A stretch of DNA of 37,797 nucleotides from Candidatus Poribacteria bacterium (GTDB lineage: Bacteria > Poribacteria > WGA-4E > WGA-3G), in assembly GCA_012270875.1 (NCBI GenBank), contig JAAXHI010000367.1:1-37797 (forward strand). The letters are read 5' to 3'. Shown here in pieces: positions 9,388-17,740 of the stretch (its first letter is position 1; every line of letters begins with the position of its first letter). A program made the translations under genes and the position numbers. The notes beneath the pieces were generated by a model. It ran no database searches and had not been told where the DNA came from. It saw only the letters and a program-made list of their open reading frames with translations.

Positions 9388-10503
9388 TCAAGGCAGATAC
9401 CCACCATTCTCAAGCGTCTGAATTACGTCAGCAACTTGAATTGCGGACATACACCCCTCTTCTCCGAATCGGCAGGTCGTTTCAGGACAAGGGGGACAGT
9501 CAAGTTTCTGTCGAATCGTCTGACACTTTGGTCCCACTGGTCCAAAACGGGTTGGATCACCCGGTCCATAGAGTCCTATTGTCTGTGTATCTACCGCCGC
9601 CGCAAGATGCATCGGACCACTGTCGTTACCGATAAACACATTACATTTAAGCAAAATTGATGCCAATTGGGTCAAGGTCGTTTTCCCGGCAATATTATTT
9701 GACTCCGCCCGCATCAGTGCTCGGATTTCGGTGATTATTGGGATTTCATCTTTCACGCCGACAAACAGAATTTCTGCACGTTTTTGGGCAATGAGCCAAT
9801 CCGCCAATTCAGCATACCGCTCAGGCATCCACCTTTTTATCGGAATAGGGGAACCCGGGTGGATAGCAATTAAAGGACGTTCTCCGTCAATTTGAAGCGT
9901 TGAAAGAAAATCAGATGCCCATTTCTGGTCTTCTGTTGTTATTGAAAAGGTCGTCGTTTGTATGGAGGTCGGTATACCTGCTTTGTGTAAGACATCAAGG
10001 TTGCGTGTCGTTTCGTGGGTTCCAGTAAATTGAGGAAACCCTAATTTGTTCGCTACTTGCAGGGCTGCTCGATTGAGGCGTTTCGGGGTCATTCGCAATA
10101 AAGCGAACCCAACTGTCCGCCAATCACCTCGGAGTTCCACCAACAGATCGTATTTTTGACGATGTAACTCTCGGTAAAGTTGGAACGTTTGCTTTAATGA
10201 AGTCGGTTCCCCTGTACGGCAGAAAGCCGGTGAATTATATTCCAAGACTTTACTGACATTAGGATGTTTCTCCAACACCACGCGACTCCATGCGCCGGTG
10301 AGTGCGTGCAGTTCGGCGTTCGGATACGCTTGACGTAAATTGGAAAACACCGGCGTTGATAACAGGACATCTCCGAGATGATCAAGTTTGATAACGAGGA
10401 TGCGCTCTGGGGTGAAGTCCTTGGGCAAACGTTTCCAATAAAAGAGCCACTGCACGACAGCGGAAGCGATTAAAGTGAGAGTTTCGGAGAGATACTGAAA
10501 CAT
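9388..10503 (-). CDS. Glycosyltransferase family 9 (heptosyltransferase-like)
   Basis: ERILVIKLDHLGDVLLSTPVFSNLRQAYPNAELHALTG...IAIHPGSPIPIKRWMPERYAELADWL...FIGNDSGPMHLAAAVDTQTIGLYGPGDPTRFGP. Confidence 0.9.
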   Translation of the reverse strand: MFQYLSETLTLIASAVVQWLFYWKRLPKDFTPERILVIKLDHLGDVLLSTPVFSNLRQAYPNAELHALTGAWSRVVLEKHPNVSKVLEYNSPAFCRTGEPTSLKQTFQLYRELHRQKYDLLVELRGDWRTVGFALLRMTPKRLNRAALQVANKLGFPQFTGTHETTRNLDVLHKAGIPTSIQTTTFSITTEDQKWASDFLSTLQIDGERPLIAIHPGSPIPIKRWMPERYAELADWLIAQKRAEILFVGVKDEIPIITEIRALMRAESNNIAGKTTLTQLASILLKCNVFIGNDSGPMHLAAAVDTQTIGLYGPGDPTRFGPVGPKCQTIRQKLDCPPCPETTCRFGEEGCMSAIQVADVIQTLENGGYLP

Positions 10504-10741
10504 CGACCTCAGTTTAGCCAATCCACGAAGATTTGTCAAGCGGTATTCTACGTTATCAACAAGGTCTCTGAACCGGCAACTGACTATCGGAATCAAAACT
10601 TCTGCTTGACTATTTTATCCCAAGATGTTATCTTTTCTTTAGTCAGAACGATACCAGATTAGAAGAAGTTCCGTGTGTTAACTACAATCGGCTATTAGGA
10701 AACTCTCATAACTCCTAAAGTTTTGGGTAAAAGAGGTAATT

Positions 10742-11398
10742 ATGATGATAAGCATACAAAGATTTTTCTTATTGATTATTGGATTACTATTTTGTGTACT
10801 GGGTTGCGCTCGCGAGCATGTTGATATGCCTATGCTTGATGATCATGCAGCACCTATGGAAACACATGAACCTGTTGACATTGAGGCTGCTTTTGCGCAA
10901 AACCTTTTGCCGATCCTTACGGCGAGATGTGCGCTCTCTGGATGTCATGTCGCTGACGGTCCTCACGGTTTGGATTTCAGGACGTACGCATCTTTTGTCG
11001 CCGGAGGCGAGCACGGTCCGGCGTTCATTCCAGGGAATGCTGAAGCAAGTGAGGTTATCGAACAAATCGTTGAAGGCAAAATGCCGCCGCCGCCGCGTGA
11101 TCCGCTAACCGATGCCGAGATTCAACTTTTTAGAGATTGGATTAATCAGCAGGAAGCTCAGGATCATGTTGTCCAACACGAGCATGGCGATGAAGAGGAC
11201 ACAGACGACGAGCATGACGAGCATAGCGATGAAGAAGATGCTGACGGAGATCATGATGCTGATGATGACGACGAGCATGACGAGCATGATGACGTGGATG
11301 ACGATGATGGGCATGCCGGTGATGACGACGAGCATGATGACGACGATGACAACGGTCATGACGACGATGACGACGAGCATGACGATGATAACAACTAA
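10742..11398 (+). CDS. Lipoprotein c-type cytochrome (PSCyt1-like, CX4CH) with Asp/Glu/His-rich tail
   Basis: MMISIQRFFLLIIGLLFCVLGCAREH lipobox; ILTARCALSGCHVADGPHGLDFRTY...EGKMPPPPRDPLTDAEIQLFRDWINQ; tail HEHGDEEDTDDEHDEHSDEED...GHDDDDDEHDDDNN. Confidence 0.85.
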   Translation: MMISIQRFFLLIIGLLFCVLGCAREHVDMPMLDDHAAPMETHEPVDIEAAFAQNLLPILTARCALSGCHVADGPHGLDFRTYASFVAGGEHGPAFIPGNAEASEVIEQIVEGKMPPPPRDPLTDAEIQLFRDWINQQEAQDHVVQHEHGDEEDTDDEHDEHSDEEDADGDHDADDDDEHDEHDDVDDDDGHAGDDDEHDDDDDNGHDDDDDEHDDDNN

Positions 11399-11416
11399 AA
11401 ACAGGTTTTCTTAAAC

Positions 11417-11507
11417 AGGACTTACGCATTTTTCCATGATAACGAACATATAATGCACTGCAGGCGGGGTTTGAAACCCCGCCTGCAGTGGGAGCTGCGT
11501 AGGTCCT
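11417..11507. mobile_element. MITE-like palindromic element
   Basis: Imperfect terminal repeats AGGACTTACGCA (11417-11428)/TGCGTAGGTCCT (11496-11507) around a perfect 17-bp inverted repeat CACTGCAGGCGGGGTTT-G-AAACCCCGCCTGCAGTG (11456-11490). Confidence 0.65.
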
Positions 11508-11983
11508 ATTAAAGTCATTGATATTTCACTCCATTGTTGGGGTTGGTATGAAATCAGCCCCAAAAATGCCCTCCAATTCCGAACCCCGGAACAACGACGA
11601 AAAAGGTTCTTCTCCATTCCACAACTTTTTATTTTGTTCATTTTTTGAACAGATTTGTCCATTTTTTTCAGAAAAACCAGATCAACCAATAAAAGAATTC
11701 AGTTTCGATTTTCCATCCAATTTTATAGAGTCGCCACGCCTAAACGCCCACTCCTACCAGCGTATCACTGATTCAATTATTGCTTTTATAGGCAAACTAA
11801 ACACTTCTGCATCCGCTATTCTTAGGATTGGCATCATACTTGCTTTTTTTTATGTATTGTTTGAATCAAGTCCTATAGAACCATAGAGTGTTTAGGGTAA
11901 AAGGTAAAAGAGCATTGAACTTGAAACTGCCCTATAAAATTATTCAACCAAATTTTTAGGCAGCATTATAAGGAGCAACTATT

Positions 11984-12964
11984 ATGTTTACAAATACACG
12001 AAGGTCTTTCCTACTTATCATAGGATTGTTATTTTACTTAGTTGGGTGTGATTCCGAGCGAGGCGGTCTCTTATTGCTCGATAATATTTTATCTGAAAAC
12101 GAGCAGGTTCCGGCTATGGAAAGTGTTGAGACCGCTAACGCTGAAATTACTTTTGAACAGAACCTTTTGCCTCTTCTCACGCAAAGATGCGCGTACGCTG
12201 GTTGCCATGTTGCTGGCGGACCCAAAAACCTTGACTTCAGCACATATCAAGCTTTTATAAAGGGCGGAGATGAAGGTCCCGTATTTATTCCAGGCAATGC
12301 GCAAGGCAGTGCTATTATTGACGAAATCGTCTCCGGTAGAATGCCCATCGGTGGTCCGCAGCTGACCAATGCGGAAATCCAACGCTTTACTGATTGGATT
12401 AACAATCAAGAAGCAATCCCGGATAGATCCTTTGATGAACCACCTGAGACACAAACTCCAGAATCTACTGACGGTACAGTTTCTTTTCAGCAGGACCTTC
12501 TGCCTATTCTCACGGCGCGGTGTGCCTATAGTGGTTGTCATGATGCTAACGGTCCCGACGACCTTGATTTCAGGACATACCAAACTTTCATACGAAGCGC
12601 AGAGGACGAGGATGTATTTGTCCCAGGTAATGCCCGAAGCAGCGATATTATTGAAGAAATTGTCTCTGGCAGAATGCCCCCTGACGGTCCTCCATTGACT
12701 GCTGCGCAAATTCAACTCTTCAGAGATTGGATTAATCAGCAAGACCCTGCCGATTTTCCTAATCTCCGTTATGATGATGACGACTACGACGATGATGACT
12801 ACGACGATGACGACTATGACGATGACGACTATGACGATGACGACTACGACGATGATGACGATGACGACTACGACGATGATGATGACGATGACGACGATGA
12901 TGATGACGACGATGATGATGACGACGATGATGATGACGACGATGATGACGACGATGATGACTAA
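11984..12964 (+). CDS. Lipoprotein with two PSCyt1-like c-type cytochrome domains (CX4CH) and a poly-Asp/Tyr tail
   Basis: MFTNTRRSFLLIIGLLFYLVGCDSERGG lipobox; RCAYAGCHVAGG (12188-12208) and RCAYSGCHDANG (12521-12541); GRMP motifs; tail (YDDDD)x5-YD7-YD30. Confidence 0.88.
   Translation: MFTNTRRSFLLIIGLLFYLVGCDSERGGLLLLDNILSENEQVPAMESVETANAEITFEQNLLPLLTQRCAYAGCHVAGGPKNLDFSTYQAFIKGGDEGPVFIPGNAQGSAIIDEIVSGRMPIGGPQLTNAEIQRFTDWINNQEAIPDRSFDEPPETQTPESTDGTVSFQQDLLPILTARCAYSGCHDANGPDDLDFRTYQTFIRSAEDEDVFVPGNARSSDIIEEIVSGRMPPDGPPLTAAQIQLFRDWINQQDPADFPNLRYDDDDYDDDDYDDDDYDDDDYDDDDYDDDDDDDYDDDDDDDDDDDDDDDDDDDDDDDDDDDDDD
12770..12961 (+). repeat. GAT/GAC codon repeat tract encoding YDDDD repeats and 30 consecutive Asp
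   Basis: 64 codons: 57 Asp and 7 Tyr, mixed GAT and GAC. Confidence 0.95.
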
Positions 12965-13002
12965 ATAACAATGCAAGTATCTTCGTTATTTTACGCAATC
13001 AT

Positions 13003-13027
13003 AGGGGCTGGTTTCAAACCAGCCTCT
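13003..13027 (+). terminator. Hairpin downstream of poly-Asp cytochrome, likely intrinsic terminator
   Basis: AGGGGCTGGTTT-C-AAACCAGCCTCT followed by GTGTTTT. Confidence 0.65.
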
Positions 13028-13143
13028 GTGTTTTAACCTTCCTATTCCTTTTTCAGACAACTCTAAACGCGTTTGCATTCAGTAGATGGGTTCTGCTATA
13101 CTATTTCCAATCGTTTCTACCCTTCACAGACGCATTTTAGTTT

Positions 13144-15720
13144 ATGCAATTTATCAAACACTTCTCAGAAATTGACGAGGCTGACTTGCCCCACGCCGGC
13201 GGAAAAGGATTGAATCTCGGAAAATTGACGAGGGCGGGGTTTCGAGTGCCGCAGGGATTTTGTGTCGTTACAGATGCCTATCGGTTTTCTGTTCGGAATC
13301 TACAGGAACAGAATGCGGATGCTATTAAAGAACTTGTGTTGGCACCGGAACTTGTTGCGGAAATTCAAACGGCGCGAGGGCAACTGCAGACAAGCACAGT
13401 CGCCGTCCGTTCGAGCGCGACCGCGGAGGATTTGGCAGAGGCGAGTTTTGCGGGACAACAGGACACCTTTTTGAATGTAGCGTCCGATGGACTCTTAGAC
13501 GCACTCAAAGCGTGCTGGGCATCGCTCTGGTCGAAACGGGCTATTGCCTATCGGCAAACACAAGGCATCTCCGATGAAGGATTGGCAATGGCGGTTGTCA
13601 TTCAGGAGATGTGTAACGCCGATGTCTCCGGTGTGCTTTTCACTGTCAGTCCTTTTAGTGCGGATGTCTCTATTGTTGAATCGAATTGGGGGTTAGGCGA
13701 ATCGGTTGTTTCGGGTACCATTACACCTGATAGTTTCCATGTATCACGGGAGACCGGCAAGATTGTGGAAAAGAACATCGCTACAAAACGCGAGATGGTA
13801 ACCGCCACCGGTGTGAGCGAAGTGTCGTCTGCACAGCAGGATGTTTCGAGCCTGACGGAGGCACAGTTGACGGAACTCACACAACTCGGTATGCAAATCG
13901 AAACCCTTTACGGACAGCCGATGGATATTGAATGGGCACTTGTGGACGAAGCGTTTGTGTTGCTGCAGGCACGCCATATCACCACACCTATCAGCTCAAC
14001 CGCTACCTCTGAAGAAGCATATTCTGCCCGTGGCACCGATAAAGATGCCGTTGAGAAACGCCGTCAAGAGGAAATTCGGATATTGGCAGCGCGTGCCGAG
14101 GAACATGGAACCGTTTGGTGTCATCACAACATCGCAGAGGTATTACCGGCTCCGTTGCCGATGACTTGCGCGATTGTCAAGGAATTTATGTCGGGAACCG
14201 GTGGATTGGGTAAGGCGTATCGCGGTTTAGGATTTCATCCGAGCGAACGCGTAGATAACGAGGGGATTCTCGACCTGATCTGTGGACGCATTTACGTTAA
14301 TTTGAACCGCGAGGCGGAACTTCATTTCGACGGTTTCCCGTCTGCACACGATTTTAATGCCTTGAAACAGAACCCGCAGCAAGCGATGTACGCGCAGGCA
14401 CAAACTGATATTACCCGAAGCACCGCCTCATTTTGGTTGAAACTACCACTTCATATTATCCGTATGAGTAAGGCAGAGATGCGTCTACGGCAGTATCGCT
14501 CAGACTTTGACCAACGACTCACGGCAGAGATATTCCCTGCGTTTCAAGCGGAGATTGAAGCGGAACGTGAACGCTCGTACGCTGACCTGTCAGATGCGGA
14601 ATTAGTTGCAAAATTTCGGACATGGCGCGCCAAAACATTGGACGATTTCGCGCCGAAAGTGCTCACGGCTACGCTGCTTGCTGGCTTTTCGCTGCAACGA
14701 TTGGAGGCGGCACTCCAGAAGGGGCTGGATGAGACAGCGGCTAAAACCCTCGCGAACCGACTGATGAGTGGGCTTGCGGGGAATCTCACCGTTGAAACCA
14801 ACGAAAAATTGTGGCAGGTGGCGACAGAGGACTTGGCACTTACCGACTTCCTAAAAGATTACGGGCATCGTGCAGTTGACGAGTTTGAATTGGCGCAACC
14901 GAGATGGCGCGAAGATACGACCTACCTCGAACAGGTGATTGCCTCTTTTCAGCAAGAAGTTTCAGGCGCAAACAGACAACAAGAAAGCACGACACATTTC
15001 GCACGACAAGTAGAACAACGTGAGTCGGCAGAGGCAGAACTCAGCACCGTTCTTGGAGAGAAAGCGAATTTGCGGAAACAGATCGAAAGTGAACTGGATT
15101 TCACAAGACGTTACATGCCTTTCAGAGAAACAGCGAAATTTTATCTCATGCTCGGTTATGAACAGATTCGGCGCGCCTTACTTGAATTAGATAACCGCTA
15201 TAAACTTGATGGTGGCGTTTTTTATCTCGTGCCAGATGAATTGGAGCAACTGATTGATGGCGAAGTTTTTGGTGAGGTTATCGCCGCGCGAAAGGCTCAG
15301 CGCGAACTGATGCTACAGATTGAGGTGACCGATGTTATTTTCAGTGATGCATTGGAAGATATCGGCAAACCGATGGCAATAGGTGCAGCGGAGACATATA
15401 CAGGCGTAGGTGTTTCTGCGGGAGTCGCTACAGGGAAAGCGCGTGTGCTTCTGAAACCAACAGATGTGCAACCATCTGACCGTGATTATATTCTGGTATG
15501 TCCATCAACTGATCCGGCATGGACACCACTCTTTCTGCAAGCAGCAGGACTCGTGATGGAGCGCGGTGGACTCCTATCACACGGTGCCGTTGTCGCGAGA
15601 GAGTATGGTGTACCGGCTGTAGCGAACATTCCGAACGCAACTCAGCGTATTACAGATGGACAGATGCTTCGGATTGATGGAAACCAGGGGATCGTCTCAG
15701 TTTGTCACGAAACCTCTTAG
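13144..15720 (+). CDS. PEP synthase / rifampicin phosphotransferase (Rph)-like dikinase
   Basis: N-term GGKGLNLGKLTRAGFRVPQGFCVVTDAYR, VAVRSSATAEDLAEASFAGQQDTFLNV, DVSGVLFTVSP; C-term swivelling His domain GLVMERGGLLSHGAVVAREYGVPAVANI. 858 aa. Confidence 0.85.
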   Translation: MQFIKHFSEIDEADLPHAGGKGLNLGKLTRAGFRVPQGFCVVTDAYRFSVRNLQEQNADAIKELVLAPELVAEIQTARGQLQTSTVAVRSSATAEDLAEASFAGQQDTFLNVASDGLLDALKACWASLWSKRAIAYRQTQGISDEGLAMAVVIQEMCNADVSGVLFTVSPFSADVSIVESNWGLGESVVSGTITPDSFHVSRETGKIVEKNIATKREMVTATGVSEVSSAQQDVSSLTEAQLTELTQLGMQIETLYGQPMDIEWALVDEAFVLLQARHITTPISSTATSEEAYSARGTDKDAVEKRRQEEIRILAARAEEHGTVWCHHNIAEVLPAPLPMTCAIVKEFMSGTGGLGKAYRGLGFHPSERVDNEGILDLICGRIYVNLNREAELHFDGFPSAHDFNALKQNPQQAMYAQAQTDITRSTASFWLKLPLHIIRMSKAEMRLRQYRSDFDQRLTAEIFPAFQAEIEAERERSYADLSDAELVAKFRTWRAKTLDDFAPKVLTATLLAGFSLQRLEAALQKGLDETAAKTLANRLMSGLAGNLTVETNEKLWQVATEDLALTDFLKDYGHRAVDEFELAQPRWREDTTYLEQVIASFQQEVSGANRQQESTTHFARQVEQRESAEAELSTVLGEKANLRKQIESELDFTRRYMPFRETAKFYLMLGYEQIRRALLELDNRYKLDGGVFYLVPDELEQLIDGEVFGEVIAARKAQRELMLQIEVTDVIFSDALEDIGKPMAIGAAETYTGVGVSAGVATGKARVLLKPTDVQPSDRDYILVCPSTDPAWTPLFLQAAGLVMERGGLLSHGAVVAREYGVPAVANIPNATQRITDGQMLRIDGNQGIVSVCHETS

Positions 15721-15735
15721 CGAGGAAAAAGGGAT

Positions 15736-16815
15736 ATGTTATTTGATACCTATTGGGATAAACGACAACAAAAGCGTAGGAAAACTCGCAGAGCGTTTCT
15801 AACGTCGTTAGTTTTGCATGCCGTCGCGATTGCGATTATGAGTATCGGTTACATCCGATGGTATCGTCCGATGCTACCTTCGGAACCGCTTGTGTCAGAG
15901 GCTATTTCGGTAACGGAACTCCAACGTTTTCACGTCAGTAGTACCCGCAAACGTTCGATGCCGACGCGGCGTTCCACACCTCTGCACACAAAGCGTTCCG
16001 CTGCAGCGAGTCAAAATGCTACAAAGTTAACGCATTCAGCACCGCCAACGCTGGCAAGTGCTTCGATTCCAGTCTTGAAGACGGACGCTCGGTTACCGGT
16101 GGCGGAAACCTCTCTCCGTGAACACACGACAGAGACCCCTACGTGGAAAACAATTGCGACAGCACGGGCAAAAGCACCGACAATCACGCCTAAGCCAAAA
16201 ACTACGCAGGAACAAACTGCAGCAGGCGAGGCTACGGGCAGTAAAAGTCCAGCGCAACCGATTGATAGAGATGCCCGGATGGGAGAAGCACTCGAAGGGA
16301 TCGCGGAGAGTATCGCTGACGGTGAAACCGAAACTGCTGTTGACCTCGTTTTTCTGCTTGACATTAGTGGGAGTATGATAGATAATATCCGCGCAGTCGG
16401 TAGACAACTCAATCAGATGGTATCGGTATTTGAAGAAAAAGGGGTTGATTTCACGCTCGGCATCGTTATTTTCAGGTATCTTGAGAGTGATACGATTATC
16501 CATCCACAGACGCGAGATAGTGAGAAATTCAGGCGGTTGCTAACGACGCATGTTGTCGCTGCTGCTGGTGATGAACGCGCACATAACGCCATTGTAAAAA
16601 CAATCCGTCGTGTCAATTTTCGTGAAGGTGCGAACCGCCGATTTGTACTTGTTACCGATGAGCGTACCAAAGGTGCCTACACATTATCAGAAGTGTTGAA
16701 ACAGTGTTTTCAGAATAACATCACTGTCGATGTCATCGGCATCAATCATACCACGCATAGGGCGTTAACAACTAAAACTGGAGGCCTCTGGTTTCCTATT
16801 CCGATACAGGAATAG
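15736..16815 (+). CDS. TonB-like N-terminal anchor + VWA domain protein
   Basis: RRAFLTSLVLHAVAIAIMSIGYI (SxxxH in TM); VDLVFLLDISGSMIDNIRAVGRQLNQMVSVFEEKGVDFTLGIVIFRY with MIDAS DxSxS. Confidence 0.85.
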   Translation: MLFDTYWDKRQQKRRKTRRAFLTSLVLHAVAIAIMSIGYIRWYRPMLPSEPLVSEAISVTELQRFHVSSTRKRSMPTRRSTPLHTKRSAAASQNATKLTHSAPPTLASASIPVLKTDARLPVAETSLREHTTETPTWKTIATARAKAPTITPKPKTTQEQTAAGEATGSKSPAQPIDRDARMGEALEGIAESIADGETETAVDLVFLLDISGSMIDNIRAVGRQLNQMVSVFEEKGVDFTLGIVIFRYLESDTIIHPQTRDSEKFRRLLTTHVVAAAGDERAHNAIVKTIRRVNFREGANRRFVLVTDERTKGAYTLSEVLKQCFQNNITVDVIGINHTTHRALTTKTGGLWFPIPIQE

Positions 16816-16884
16816 CGATCAGCAATCAGAAATCAGCGTCTGGAAAAACAGTTTTCAGTTAAGGGATTCACTTTTAAGGAAAAC

Positions 16885-16973
16885 TTAGCCCGTAACGAAG
16901 TGGAGGGCGGATCTACGGAAAGGTATTTCAAATTTCCAATCCGCCTTAACGAACCGCAAGGAACTTTAAAAAT
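16885..16973 (+). promoter_or_regulatory. Recurrent leader element abutting a start codon (copy 1)
   Basis: TTAGCCCGTAACGAAGTGGAGGGCGGATCTACGGAAAGG...AATCCGCCTTAACGAACCGCAAGGAACTTTAAAAAT|ATG; hairpin GGCGGAT/ATCCGCC. Confidence 0.65.
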
Positions 16974-17738
16974 ATGAAATGGTCGTTGAATACTTATCAA
17001 ACTTGTCAAGAATGGGAGTTAAGTCGGATCCTCGACACCGCTGAGGCTACCGGCTATCACGGTGTCGAATTATTGATGGACTACAAGCAGAAACACGGAT
17101 TCGAGTGGGATACGCCCAGAGAGGCTTGGGACGGATTAAAGGCACAGGTAGATGCAAGTGGCGTTGTAATCTCTTCGCTGACGAGTTGCCAAAATTTCCA
17201 CTCCGAAAACGCCGCCGATCGCGAGGAGACCGTCCGACGCGTTACACGCGTCATCGACATGGCGGAATTCATGGACTGCGATCATGTTCGCGTGCTCGGC
17301 GACCGGTATACTGACGAGAATCGTGATGCGGTCGTCGGTTATGTCACTGACGGACTGAAGGCATTCGGCACTTATGCCGCTGAAAAGGATATTACAGTCT
17401 CTATTGAGATGCACGGTTCTTTTACAGATCCAGACTCGGCGATGCAAGTCATTGAAGGTGTAAATCTCCCGAACGTCGGTTTTGTCTTCAATTCACAATT
17501 CGTCGGTTGCGATGCTGGCAGTATTGAACCCCTGTTTTCACGAGTAGCCGCTCACATCACATCGGTGCATACGCATCGTGTAGAAGAACCAGCGACATTT
17601 GATCTCTATCGTCAGATGTTCCAATGGCTCAATCGCATCGGTTTCTCAGGCTACATCTCCAACGAATGTGCTTATACCGGACCGGATCCCGAAAAGGTGC
17701 TTGCACTCTACGTTGGGCTTTTTAAAGCGTTTGTTTAA
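16974..17738 (+). CDS. Sugar phosphate isomerase/epimerase (TIM barrel)
   Basis: MKWSLNTYQTCQEWELSRILDTAEATGYHGVELLMDYKQKH...DITVSIEMHGSFTDPDSAMQVIEGVNLPNVGFVFNSQF. Confidence 0.88.
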   Translation: MKWSLNTYQTCQEWELSRILDTAEATGYHGVELLMDYKQKHGFEWDTPREAWDGLKAQVDASGVVISSLTSCQNFHSENAADREETVRRVTRVIDMAEFMDCDHVRVLGDRYTDENRDAVVGYVTDGLKAFGTYAAEKDITVSIEMHGSFTDPDSAMQVIEGVNLPNVGFVFNSQFVGCDAGSIEPLFSRVAAHITSVHTHRVEEPATFDLYRQMFQWLNRIGFSGYISNECAYTGPDPEKVLALYVGLFKAFV

Positions 17739-17740
17739 AG

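Noticed and set aside
11105-11429. Minus-strand and alternate-frame ORFs over the Asp/His tail (V/I-, H/R- and M/T-rich)
   Set aside because: Low-complexity frames of the same repeat; no initiation context or homology-like pattern.
11518-11886. 122-aa ORF between the cytochrome genes
   Set aside because: AT-rich, no recognisable domain, poor composition; probably intergenic.
12770-12961. GAT/GAC tract as a CRISPR array or noncoding satellite
   Set aside because: No spacer/repeat structure; it is in frame and ends at the stop of a well-supported CDS.
12089-12976. Long minus-strand ORF (295 aa, V/I-rich) opposite the poly-Asp gene
   Set aside because: Antisense of GAT/GAC repeats, giving artificial Val/Ile runs; the plus frame has lipobox, heme motifs and a coherent paralog.
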